64,000 nucleotides of DNA from Calvatia gigantea (taxonomy: Eukaryota; Basidiomycota; Agaricomycetes; Agaricales; Lycoperdaceae), in assembly GCA_025093985.1 (NCBI GenBank), contig JACAAK010000002.1, positions 124,001 to 188,000 on the forward strand. The letters run 5' to 3'. A model generated the notes under the pieces. It was not told the DNA's origin, made no database searches, and saw only the letters and a list, made by a program, of their open reading frames with translations. Position numbers and translations under genes: made by a program. Positions 49,501 to 60,426 of the stretch are shown here, one piece after another. The stretch's first letter is position 1; each line of letters opens with the position of its first letter.

Positions 49501-49725
49501 TGAAAGGGCGGACGCATTCCTGGTACATCTTGGTAACCCAGAAATTGAAGGGCTTGATCTCCAATCGCCTGAGAAGTCTATTCTGTCCCTGCTGGGTCCG
49601 ACTGAGCTACCAGAGGCAACAGGTTGTGAGGAGCTATCGTCACGATGAGCGGGCCTCCGGATAGAATTACGGTCATAAGGATTGGGCCGTCCTATTGCGG
49701 GTTTGTTGCGCCGCTGTGCTGACAT
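46558..49725 (-). CDS. NACHT NLR, degenerate P-loop ('T' type, gene T4), most damaged member
   Basis: NLR-like protein with an inactive-looking NTPase. A possible start is MSAQRRNKPAIGRPNPYDR at 49725, followed by several linker exons; this N-terminus lacks the MLxF basic exon of T1-T3 and is uncertain. Motifs: GAHDFIVSNPIFMD, RSPLPICFKGTR, P-loop GPAGAGTSAVAQ with Thr for Lys (codon 48427-48429), Walker B LLDGINYFRD, sensor WLIASRRE, PAQVVIDFLSLDLPDFY. A helical exon follows (LWAIWSNKDERDILA, FKFAEYDHIDGRFEALAPM). It ends MYFLFGHSTNTCLIVAYQ-stop at 46558. Several frame breaks fall between 48100 and 47850, in the Walker B to sensor region, so it may be a pseudogene. K4 follows downstream on the same strand. 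Confidence 0.75.
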
Positions 49726-50194
49726 GGTGGTAACTTAAGATAAGAGAGAGGATTCCACGTGGTTGGCGCTGCGAAGGAGACTTAACGCCCTATGAGGCGC
49801 ACACACATAACATGGGTCGTTAGGTAAGTTGCCCGCACGGCTGTCAAGCGTCAATGGACCAGTACGCAGTGGATCACGAAGAATATCACGAGCGTGTCAT
49901 GTTATGAGAGCAGCAAGTTGCGAAATCTCACGTACCAATAACACATTTCCAGCTCACTTGGACAGGACAGTCTACATAATGATAAGGGACAAAAATCTGA
50001 AACTAATCTGGTGGATAATGAACGATTACAGCTGTATCAGGGATATCAAACGAAAGTGTGTGGGATATACATATCACTAAGTAGATAAGGAAAGGAAAAG
50101 AAAGAACACAAAGAAGAAACACAAAGATCAAAACGTCCCCAGTACCTAAATCTCAGCAATGCCCCAACCGCCACCTAACCAACCACGAGACGAC
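49726..50194. promoter_or_regulatory. intergenic between arrestin 3' end and T4
   Basis: No gene. It holds the marker ..ATAATGATAAGGGACAAAA at about 49977, shared with 28012 and 38843, which identifies it as the 3' flank of the arrestin gene carried along in the duplications. Confidence 0.5.
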
Positions 50195-53100
50195 TCACTC
50201 CCCAGCAGGTTTCGGCGGCAAAGGAGGCGGAGGACCTGGAGCTTTTACTACATTCCCATTCCCATTCACATATAAACCATTAACACCAAACTCCTCCTCA
50301 CCACCTTCCAACTTCACATTCGTACCACCAAGAGCGAACCTCGACACCCTCGCATCCTCCTCCTGCGTCTCCTGAATATACTCCGCCGGCGGTCGAGGCA
50401 TCAACGGTGGTGGTGTGGACGGAACAAAAACACCGCCCTGCTGCTGCTGCTGCTGCTGAGACGGAAGCTGAGGAGACGGGGGCGTCGCGTTCGCCTGCCT
50501 CGGAGTCCCCCCATTCATCTTCCTCGCATTCCCTCGCATCATATTTCGCCTGCAACAACGCTTTCTCCTCCGCGGCTGTCAAAACCTTCGATCCAGATCC
50601 CGCCGCTGGGGGTGTAGGTACAGGACGCGAATCAGCAACCCCATTCCTCTGAGATGCCTGAGCTGCTTGTTGCTTGTGCCAGCTTTCTTTGCCTCTTCGC
50701 TGCAGCAGCAGCATCCTTCGCCTCGAAGCTTCTTCCTCAACGCCTTCCTTCTCAGCCGCAGCGGCCATATACTGTTCTGGAGTATTAGGACCCGTAGCTG
50801 TTGTCGTTGTTGCTGTAGGAGTTGTCGTCGTCGCATTACTGAAAGCCGGAGGTGGGCTCTCGTATTGTCCAGAGGCAGCCTGAGCATCCATCGCCCGCAT
50901 CCGTTCCGCCAAAGCAGCCTTTTCCGCAGCTGCAGACAGGTGTCGAGTCACCCCAGCACCAGCAGCAGAACCTAACAGACGCCTCAAACGACGGTGGTGG
51001 TGCATCGGCAGCAGCAACGATGGCAAGGGAGGAGGATGTACCTCCTTTAGGGAACAACGAATCATAAGAAACCGGCGCAGAACCACCAATGTCCGGATTA
51101 TGCACCCTTTCAACAGCCATCCTAGCCTCCTCATACAACTTCAACGCTTCCTTCTCCTGCTCCGCTGTCAAAAACTGCGGGATCTTCGGAGCAACAGCGG
51201 ACACCGGCAAAGACGTATTAGTCGATCTACCTGATAAGGGCGATACATGCGGGGGTTGGGGCTGGTTTCTGTTCTGGTTCGCGTTCACACCGGCCATAGC
51301 CTGCTGATACAATTGCGCCGGTGTCAATTTGCTACTTCCGCCGCCTCCTCCCAAAGAAGCCGAACCGCTAGGCGTGGTGGCAGCAAGCAGCAGCAGCAGC
51401 AGTAGTGTATCCATCCACGGGAGGTGTATTTTGACTGTTGCGTTTTGACAACATCAGCCTGAGCTTTCTCATTAAGGAGCGCTTTCTCCTCTGCCGCCGA
51501 TAACCATGGCCGCCCAGACCCTGGAAGAGGCGTATTTTTAGGCTGTGGAGGCGAAACAGTTGCGACCGGGGCAGGCTTCAACAATACCTCAGCATCCTAA
51601 CACCAACGGTTGAGAATTAAAAAAAAGTAACAACTCACTGCAGCAGCGACACCTTGCACTCTCTCGACCCTCTCCCTTGCCCTCTCATAAGCTCTCTTCT
51701 CCTCTTCTGCAGTCAACCACGGTCTCGGCTGTTGTGGCTGAGAAGGCGTCCCAGCATTTCGTCCGGGGTTTGACGTGCCACCACCACTACCAACAACAAC
51801 CTCCTCTGGTATTTCCGGCTCTGCATTCATAACCGTAAGCCTATTAGTGGTATTAGCTCCTCGAGCCGAGTTAGGTCTCCTAGCAGTGGACGCAGTGACA
51901 GAGCCACCCGTAGGCGGTCGAGGTGGTAAAGGCTCCTCCTGCTTAGTCTTTAGATCCGCAACGATGGGAAGATGGGTGGTAGCCGCCGCTTTCGCGTATC
52001 CAACACCATACCCAAATTCGTCAATGGTAGAATTGGCGGTACTGGGGCGTCCGGAGATGGTTGAGATGTTTGCAGCCGGGAGTGTTGTGTTGTACCGGTC
52101 CGTGGGACTGCGAACTTGAGATGCGGATGGTAGAGTGCTAATTGCTGGAGGTCGTTGTGGTCGTGGGCTTGATGGTTCGATGGACATGGCTGGATGAGTG
52201 GAGGTGGATGGGGGCACTAAGGAGAGCGCTGGTGCGGGACCGATACGCCTGAAACGTTAAGCCTTAATGACTATTTCATAAAAGACAAAGAAGGGAGCGA
52301 AATACCTAATCGCTTCCTGAGACACGTATCTAGGCACCGATTTTGAGCCGAACATCCACAAAAAGAGAACTCCACACACAAACTCACCTTTGCCAATTAG
52401 ATATAATAACAGGGCAGGTCCATAGTAATATGCGTTCCGGTGCCCATCAACGCCTTGACAGAAAGCACATACGTCACGTCGATATGACGTGCAGCATTGA
52501 TAGTCGTAGTGGTATGATTCGGCGGTAACTGACACATAAGCTCCGCCTGGTGCATCGTCCCACCATACAAAGTTGCATTAATAGCCACCTTAGTCTCCCC
52601 AATACTCCCCGACTTCACCATAGGCGGCTGCTTACGCGCCGCGCCGTAGGTATACGCCCTGCAAATAATCGACTCTTTAAGTGTCATCTCAAACCCACGG
52701 AGGATGACCGTATGGAGATTATCCGACTTGAGAGTGGCCACAACGGAGATATGGTCACCCGGACCGTAACACGTATGGCTTCTTTCGACTATCAGAGTAA
52801 CACCATCCTGGGCAAGTTGCCGCTTCTCCGGTTGACAGTACACGGGCCATGTGGAATGGAGTTCATGCTTGTCAATGATAACAGGCGATATCTCTTTTGT
52901 GACGATGTTCTTCCGCTTGCGCAAGAATGTTCTGTGTAGGTGGAGGTGGGGGTGAGGGTGAGGGTGAGGGTGAGGGGAGGACTCGAGGAGCAAACACGAG
53001 TTTTACTCACTTTTTGCCCTTCGTGCATACAGTTGCTACTAACTCATATTCGACACCCGCTAGAATTAAAAAAGCAAACCCCAGATCAATCCCCCACGGT

Positions 53101-53718
53101 TCAAGGCACGTATATGTCAATCACAAAGATACCCACCACGATTCTCAAGAGCGATAGTGGGCGGTATCGACTCTGGTATCCGTATCGAAAACGGGAAGTC
53201 TTGCTGTAACCTGGCATCAATACACCCAAACCAACGATCAAACAAACAAAAAATCGCGCTCACAGTACGCAAGATGTTATACTGGTCAGGCGCAGTCCAA
53301 AGGGTGACCGGGCTAGGACCAACATAGTCGTAAAACTTGTTACTATCCCCTCCGCCCGGTAGCGTTTCCACCTTGCGTAGCTCGATGCGCACCCACTGGG
53401 CTTTAACACCAGATGGTGGTGTCCGCACTTCGATCGCCTGTCGGAGTGATTTTAGAGCCCGAACAAAGGAACCATAGAAAGGCAACGTACACCCTTTACT
53501 GCAGCTTGTGGCCTATCTGGACCAGGAGGAATTCCTGGGTAACCTAGAACAAAGTATTTTAATATAGGTTAGATATGATGGAGGGAGATCTGCTACGTAC
53601 CATGCACGAATTCGACGTTGGGTGGTGGCCGAAGGGTTCTACAGGATAAACAATTAACAACAAGAAGACATGATAGACATCGGAGAGAGAGTGGTGCTTA
53701 CAGCTTGACGTTGGACAT
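50195..53718 (-). CDS. arrestin-domain protein (fungal alpha-arrestin-like trafficking adaptor)
   Basis: Probably links membrane cargo to ubiquitination and endocytosis. Exon 1 is only 17 nt (53702-53718, MSNVKL); exon 2 is 53601-53638; together with exon 3 they give TLRPPPNVEFVHG then YPGIPPGPDRPQAAVKG. After an intron starting GTACGT comes AIEVRTPPSGVKAQWVRIEL, then FPFSIRIPESIPPTIALEN of the arrestin N-fold. The C-fold has DKHELHSTWPVYCQPEKRQL, CYGPGDHISVVATLKSDNLH, NATLYGGTMH and NAARHIDVTYVLSVKALMGT, followed by YVSQEAIR and RIGPAPALSL. The tail (52217-50195) is Pro/Gln/Ala-rich and has several AEEEK-type repeats (TAEEEKRAYERARERVERV, SAAEEKALLNEKAQ, TAEQEKEALKLYEEA, TAAEEKALLQAKYDA). 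It ends APGPPPPLPPKPAGE, a possible SH3 ligand. Some tail frames are broken. Its 3' part is copied at 28.2-29.9 and 39.1-40.6 kb. Confidence 0.87.
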
Positions 53719-54640
53719 GAACGGGCGGAGAGGGGGAAGAAGGAGACGAAAGGAGTGGTGGGTGGACGGTGTTGGAAGGAGACAACAGGTGACGAGGCGT
53801 GCGCAGGGGTGTGATCCCTGGGCGCGTGGTGGGCGTCTCCCGCATCACCATCACCATCAATTCCCAGAAAAACCAGAAAAAACATCATCACTACACTAGT
53901 CTACCATACATCCTGGCTCATAAAACTATCATCAGATCCGAACACTCTCCATCGCTAAAGTATAACCGGCATACTATGCTCATCAGGTAAGGAGAGAATA
54001 TAACCTCCGGCTGTCCAACATCCCGTCTAAACTGAAACACGTCTCCGCTTGAGATTCCGCCGGGCGGCATTATAGCAATGCTATGCACTTGGATCAACAT
54101 TGGCATTTGCCAAGAATCATCAACGTCTCACCACACACATACAGCGCCATGCTAAGTAATCTCAAAACAGGAGCCTTCATTTATCTATACGCTGAGCGCA
54201 ACAAACATCATTCATACAAGTACACTGTATCTTCCCCGTTGAACGTTTGAACCCCTATCCTGATGCCGAGAGGAGAATGAATTTGAATTTCTGTTCAGCA
54301 GAACCCGAATTGGGCTGCAAATATAACTACAGATTCACATCATGCATCAGTTCTTCATCGGTGTCCAACACACCGAAAAAAATCAACACATACCTCATAC
54401 ACAACCCTATCCTTAACCGGGCTTTGCACCGCAGTCCAGACAAGGTCTGTCCTCTGGGTAGAAAACCTACACGAAGAATCAGCAATTCAACCAACACGAG
54501 AGAGAGAGAGAGAGGGAGCACAAACGCGATACCCATCCCCAGAAGGCTCAATCCTCCAAGTCATTTCCTTAACCCCATTCTCCCTTCCAATCACCCGAGT
54601 GTCCTTTTTTTCAACAAAAAAAAAAAACCAAAAATACGCA
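53719..54640. other. arrestin upstream region
   Basis: No gene recognised. The first about 150 bp would be the arrestin promoter and leader. A GA run (about 54505-54520) and A-rich tracts near 54617 and 54663 are simple sequence. Confidence 0.4.
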
Positions 54641-54989
54641 TCAGTCCTCGGACTCCAAACTCAAAAAAAAAAACGCCCGAATAAAACTTACACCTCCACT
54701 CACATCCGCGAACAGATGGTCGCGCAGGCCTTTATTATGGATGTACCACTCGCCTTGACCGTTTCCAGGCGTAAGCGTCCACTGCGGGTGTTTCAGAAGG
54801 GGGGCCGTCAGCCAAGAACACTTCCTTGCTCCACCTAAGTGCACCTGAGTAGGTAGGAGTACGTACCCGACCGGCATCTCCTCCATCAAAATTCTTCATA
54901 AACAGCCTGCTAGTCTGAATCGCGTGAAAAACCCTCTCAGCGGCAAGCGGAAATTGGCCATAAATTATCTTGTACGTTCCAGGTACCAC
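54641..54989 (-). CDS. small protein, possible beta-trefoil (ricin-B-like) fold
   Basis: On the minus strand VPGTYKIIYGQFPLAAERV and FMKNFDGGDAGR are followed, after a one-base frame change near 54867, by YVLLPTQVHLGGARKCSW and then KHPQWTLTPGNGQGEWYIHN. The pattern P-G-x-Y-x-I-I near the start and QWTLTP..GEWYI later is typical of mushroom beta-trefoil lectins and protease inhibitors. Catalytic or sugar-binding residues cannot be assigned. The exon ends are not defined and more exons may lie up to 55160. It could be a fragment. The fold call is an inference. Confidence 0.35.
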
Positions 54990-56228
54990 CTAAGGGACAG
55001 TGGGGTGGAATGAGTACTCTATCAGTAATCTCGCCTAGCAAAGCAAGGTGAATGTATGCGCTCACTCGTGTCATCTTTTCGGATCTTACTACTTATTACT
55101 TTGGTCTTGAATGGCTTTGAAGTGTTAAGAAAGAGGAAATGAAAGGGACAGGGAGAGCTTACCTTATCTACACCCTCGGGCGTCTAGGTAATCCGCAAAG
55201 GAACGTTACATGCGCCATAGACAGCCAGAATGTGTCGATCTATTCATAGAAGCTTAGTCAACAGATCCGCAGAACCCACCCACGACCTCCCTCTCTTCAG
55301 CGCTTCAGCTTTTCATCTCCAATGGAAGGACACCGAGTTGTATGAAACTTCGTGTGCGGATCTAACCGATGACGTCGTACCCATCATCGTCATCATCATC
55401 ATTATGCAGAGGTATGTAGATTTCAGCCGCATATAAAGAGGTGGTTAGTCCATTTTTAAGCGTCGAAGTACCACCGCCCTCTAAACGTGTGAGTTGGGTA
55501 TTTAGAGAAGATCCAATGTCCTGATGGGCGGAGGTAATCCGCAAGCACCGGAAAGTGCGACGAAAATGAATCCTACCACGTTTTCGGTGAATCCCATCAA
55601 TGCCCACTTTAACACCAACGTTATCTCAGGGTATAGAAAAAGAAAAGGAAAAAAAAAAAAAAAACAGATATAGGATATTTGAATTTTTTACGGGGCGGAC
55701 CAACCTCAACAAGTTATCATTGAGGATGTGCGCGATCATGTATCCAGGGGGCTTCTATGATGATGACAATGTTAGAGCGGGGATACATTTCCGTTGATTT
55801 CTCCCAAACTCCCGAAAATCGAAGTCAACAACACAGGATATTCCACGCCTCGGCTCCCGTGTTGGTGGTAATTTTGGGAGAGCCAATCGCAATATGGGAC
55901 AAATAAAAAGGTGATATGAACACATCCAAATTTTGATTGCTTGTTCACAGAATAGCAATCCGCGAAGCGTCGGTCATAATGAGGGGCAATAAAAAGGGGC
56001 TGGAGTTACGACATCAACTGTGAGGAGAAAGCCAAGAACACCAAGACAAGATCTTCTGGAATTTCTGGAAGGAACAATGTCCAACACCGGAGTGACAACG
56101 AAGGCGGGGGGGGGGGGACTTCATCTACCTAGCGTCTATTAAAAGAAACCCATATCATTATCCATCTCAAACGGTACTAAGAAAATACAAGTCAGAAAAG
56201 AAGGGGACAAGGAAAAAAAACTGCACAT
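54990..56228. other. no confident gene
   Basis: Short frames only. Simple sequence includes ATCATCGTCATCATCATC near 55385, an A-rich tract near 55650 and a run of 12 G near 56108. The region may contain further exons of the small gene at 54641-54989, but I cannot chain them. Confidence 0.35.
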
Positions 56229-58427
56229 CTAAAACTTGAACCTCCCCTCCTTCTCCCTCTCCCTCTCCATTTTCTGCTTCTTCTTCGCCATCTCCTTCGC
56301 GACCATATCTGAGAAATCTTCCTTACCCCCAGGCACGCTAACAGAACTCCTTGCATTAGCATCGTACCTCCGTCTCAACTCTTCCTCACTGAGACCCTCA
56401 AGCTCAGAGGCATCAAGCGTTACATCAACACCATTCCTCTTCTACAGGGTCAAACAAGACTCGTCAGTAGCACTCAATATACGTAACGAATATGAATGCG
56501 TACCTTGCCCCCACGTTCCTCACCAAGCACAGGGATAGCTCCACCAGCCACAGCAGAAACATCATACCCACGCTCGCTTCCCATAAGCCCACGCACATTC
56601 GTCTGTTTCTCCGGAACAACCTGGTACAAACTTCTCGGACCAGATTCTCCCGCATCCACTGACGGTCTTGCATTTTTGCGTAATTCGAGGAAATCAGGCG
56701 TCTCGAGCCCACCAGCGACAGTCGAAACGACGCTGGCCATTCCGGAGGGTGTTTCGAGACCTGAAGGCGTTTGTGTTCCTTCCATTGAGACGTCGGCGAC
56801 TTCTTCCTCCTCTTCCTCGGATTCTTCTTCCTCTGATTCTTCTTCTGTAATGTCTTTGTCAGCCTCGGGCGGCAATAAGTTATATCAAGGCTACACGTAC
56901 CTTCCTCTGGCTCAAGTTCACCCCATGGTGTTTTGTCAACAGGTTCACCCAACTGGATATCCGGTTAAAACCCATGAAAGCCGAGATGAACGTGGATGAC
57001 TTACCCCACTATCAGTCACCTTCGGCAACACACCGAACACGTCACCATACAAAGGTCGATTATACTCATCCAAAGGTGGTTTTCCCCATCCACCAGGATG
57101 GAAACCCCATTGTGCACTAAGAATAAAAATTAGCGCCTATGCTTGATTGTTTTTGGAGTCAAGTGGACTCACCCTTCAGGAATGGGCGCGTTCAACCCAG
57201 GTATCCGCAAAGTGGGGTAACTGGGCGGCGGCCCGAATCGTTGCATACTAATGAGCCAAGGGGGTGGAGCAAGTGGAGGAATCGACAAAGCTTCAACAAG
57301 CTCAGGCGATAGATCGCCTGGCCGCTTCTCCTTCAATGACGTTTCGAATTCTTTTCCTTCATAGTACCTAAGCACCACGAGTTAGCCCAAACCAACATAG
57401 ACGAATGACGGGGGGACGGGACTCACATCTCTCCAAAGCCCGCTGACAGGCGGCTTCGTTTGAAACTTGAAGAAAGCGTCATGCAGTTTCTGGTAGTCAA
57501 TATCAATTTTTCCCATCTTAGGCTGCACCCTCTCCCTAGTTTTCGCTTTCAAACTCATATTCGCCTCCTTCTCCTTCACCGCATCCCGCATCGTCGCAAT
57601 ACCCGTATCCGCAATGTAAGAAGGCAACTGGAACGGCGGTTTCTCAATACCCCTCTTTCCTTGCAAGTAGTCCCTCTTCGCAGACCAGTGTGTCGGGATG
57701 GGGACAGTGTTGCGGTACGACTTGAGATGCAAGAGTAATCGTGGGTCTGCAGCCGTCACATCCGTCCATTCCACCACTTCCGGTTTTTTCACGAGTTGTT
57801 TAAGCTCAGGCAACAGTCAAACGGTTCATTTTCCGCTGCTTCTTCTTCGACAGGGGTTTCTTGGTTTCGGCATCCGAGTCTTCGGCAGATTCCATATCAT
57901 CATCCGAGTATATGATCTCGCCTTTTGTTGGCTCTGAGCTTTTCACAGCCTGAATTCACGAATTTGTCAGCAATTTTGTAAAACAACGATATTCAAGAGG
58001 AATTGTAAAACGCACTGAGGTGTCTTCTGGTGGGAGCTGGAACCGCGCAAAGACGTCTGCAAACTGTTCAAAGCCGGTCCCCTTCACATCCGGCTCCTCC
58101 GAAACGTACTCTGCAGTGGTATTTGGGGCAGGAGGCATGTCCTCATCTTCCCCCTTCAAACTTTCTGTGTCGATAGTATCGCCATTCTACAAATCCGTGC
58201 GACGTCAAAGGTGAATAAGCCCAGGATGAAAGTACACTCGTCAGCTGGTAGTTTCCAAGAAAAAAAAGGTGAAGTGCACGTACAACAGAGTCTCTCCCTG
58301 TGTCTCCAGCCGTCTTCTTCTGTTTCTGCTTCAGTCGCCTGAGTTGGTTCCTCGATTTGATTTTCGGCTTCCCATTGACCGTGGCGTCTCCATTTAGCGT
58401 TGGAGCAGTTGCGACAGCTGTTGTCAT
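56229..58427 (-). CDS. SF3B2: splicing factor 3B subunit 2 (SF3B2 / SAP145 / Cus1 homologue)
   Basis: Component of the U2 snRNP SF3b complex, needed for branch-site recognition in the nucleus. Exon 1 (58284-58427) starts MTTAVATAPTLNGDATV and has KSRNQLRRLKQKQKK. Exon 2 has FADVFARFQLP. Then comes the DUF382 core: ELKQLVKKPEVVEWTDVTAA, LQGKRGIEKPPFQLPSYIAD, KMGKIDIDYQKLHDAFFKF. The PSP region follows: PGDLSPELVEALSIPPLAPP, GPPPSYPTLRIPGLNAPIP. Then an acidic stretch (EEESEEEESEEEEEEVADVS), and the tail ends KEGRFKF at 56229. At least five short introns are present. Two single extra bases, near 57809 (VA|ELKQ) and near 57435 (SGFGE), break an otherwise well-conserved frame. In a single-copy essential gene this points to sequence error. 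Function is firm. Confidence 0.92.
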
Positions 58428-58702
58428 TATGAACAGAATTTTGGGATGGAGGAGGAGCTGTTGTGAGTTGTCGATGGTAAAGCGGAACCGTGCACCTTCA
58501 ATCCCAACGCGTGGGAAATATGCTGATTAGTCAACATCATTATCATCACTGCTCTGGAAGCCAAGTTTAGATTGCAGCCGCGAGTACACAAAAGCCTTTG
58601 GAATTCAATATCCAAATTTTCAACGGTGAGCCGCCCAATTTGACCCACTTAATATACAGTGATAGTAAACATTTTATAACGTCCTTGAAGTACTACAGTA
58701 TA

Positions 58703-60426
58703 TCAGTCCTTGTAAACCTCATTTGGAAGGCTCCTGAGGGTCGTGAACATCAAGACAACCACGATCATCCGTGCCGCCACATATGCGGGTGCGGTCACAT
58801 ACTCGACAAAATGGATACCAAACCCATCCACCAGTATTATCCAAATAATCTCCAGAGTGCTGTGGGTTTCCTTTGATGCTTTTCCCCCTTCCTCCGATGC
58901 TTCTTCCCCCCCTGATGCCTTTCCCATCTCCTCGACGCTCTTGCCCTCTCCTCTGACTCTTCTCTCTCCTTCCTTGATACATTTTTTCTCGCCGTCACCT
59001 CACTTGCGACAACTATTATAAAAGTGACGAAAGGCGCCGCCGCTATGATGATACCGCATGCACGCCAGAGGGAGCGCTCAGCGGCCGTTGGGAAGTGCCA
59101 ATCCCACGCAATCAGGTGGCCACCACCGAACACAGTACCAGCGATCAGAACCACCGGAAAAAACACCAAAATCTCCCCGGATACCTCCTTTACTTTGGCC
59201 GCGCCGAACATTGGGACTCGAAGGTTTCCAGATCGTTCCTTGCTGTCGTTGGTCAATTTCACGACCGGTCGGAACAGTGCATACCACAGGCGACCTAGCA
59301 AAAAAATGAAGAGCTTTATCTTCGCATGCCGCTTCTTGCGATACTCATCCCAGTCTTTCCTGATGTTTTCACAAACCCAGTGAGAGTACGTGGGTTCTTT
59401 CGCCTCTTTGAGCCTTTCCATCAAGGCTGTTACAGCCGGGGAATAACCGAGATCCTCGATGTTGCGAGCGGACCCCGAAGCGCCCTCACTTCTAGTACCG
59501 GTGGTGTGCCCGCCAACGCCGCCCGCCCCAGAATTTTCCCCCCTCGCACCCCTTTTCTTGACTAGCCTTATTGGTGTGGCAACCTCAACATCCAGAGGTT
59601 TGTCGAACCAAAACAAGTAAGTTAAGAAGCTCAGAGAGCATAAACAAATCACCGCAAGCTCTAAATGCGTCTTGGGAAGGTGGCGACGCAGACGGTTAAT
59701 CCCTACATTCCACACAAAGTAAACAATCTGTCCCATGGCAACCAACTTCGAAAGCCAGTTACTTTTGCTCTTGTCCTTGATCTCCTCTTCGGAAATATTG
59801 GGCGGATCGACATCCTCGTTTTGCACCAATTCGATCAGATCGTCGCACGTGAGAACGCAAAGGGGATCATCGCCTCGATACAGGACAAATCCTCCCATTT
59901 GCACATAGAAGCCGTGGACGGTGGTCCAGGGCGTATTGGCGTTTCCTTGTTCTGTGGGGTGTACCAATGAACGCAAGAACTGCAAGAACCGGGACCAAAG
60001 GGGACTCTTGACGCCTTCACTCAACCCTCGTGCTTTGTTATACCGCTTTGCTAACGCTCCCGCCGCCACCCGCTGCCGCACCGCCCAAACTAAAATCGCC
60101 TCCGGTACCAAAATGGCGTAAAGCATGATATAAACTTTTTGCAATTTCTTTTGTACAAACCCAATGTTAGGGGGTATGTTCGTGTGCACCGCGGTCCAGC
60201 TGCATGCGACAATGGTCTTCCCGCTTTCGAGGATGATCCCCCATATCGTTCGGTAATTCTCCTTCATGGATAGTGGCTCGTCCGAGCCGGCGCGTGCGAA
60301 TAACGTAAGTGCAGAGGAAGGCGAGAAAATAGCCAGATCGGAAGTCCTCACGGACACTGGTATGTTCCAACAGACAGAAAGCAGCGAGAGCAAAACAAGG
60401 ACGAGAAAATAGGTCTTGACGCTCAT
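58703..60426 (-). CDS. fungal multi-pass membrane protein (WTAVHxNIP / HGFYxxMGGF family)
   Basis: Membrane protein of a family common and expanded in Agaricomycetes; function unknown. It starts MSVKTYFLVLVLLSLLSVCW, a signal peptide or first membrane segment. Family marks: SWTAVHTNIPPN, KVYIMLYAILVPEAILVWAV (membrane segment), TVHGFYVQMGGFVLYRGD followed by LTCDDLIELV. Later membrane segments are LAVICLCSLSFLTYLFWF, ILVFFPVVLIAGTVFGGGHL and IIIAAAPFVTFIIVV. The main frame would end at 58837. A 50-bp intron (58931-58980, GTATCAAG..GTCGAG) puts the C-terminus in the frame ending ARMIVVVLMFTTLRSLPNEV at 58703, as is usual for the family. The intron is inferred from that match. Confidence 0.8.

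Noticed and set aside
50195..50542. Separate small Pro-rich gene at the arrestin 3' end
   Set aside because: The Pro-rich tail is continuous in theme with the arrestin C-terminal region, and its copies at 28.2 and 39.1 kb begin at the same stop codon; it is best read as the last exon of the arrestin gene.
53469..53530. Frameshift in the arrestin N-terminal part
   Set aside because: A GTACGT..CGACAG intron after AVKG joins AIEVRTPPSGVK in frame, so no break is needed.
58837..58927. Premature end of the membrane-protein gene at 58837
   Set aside because: A 50-bp intron at 58931-58980 leads into the frame ending TTLRSLPNEV, which is the usual C-terminus for the family.
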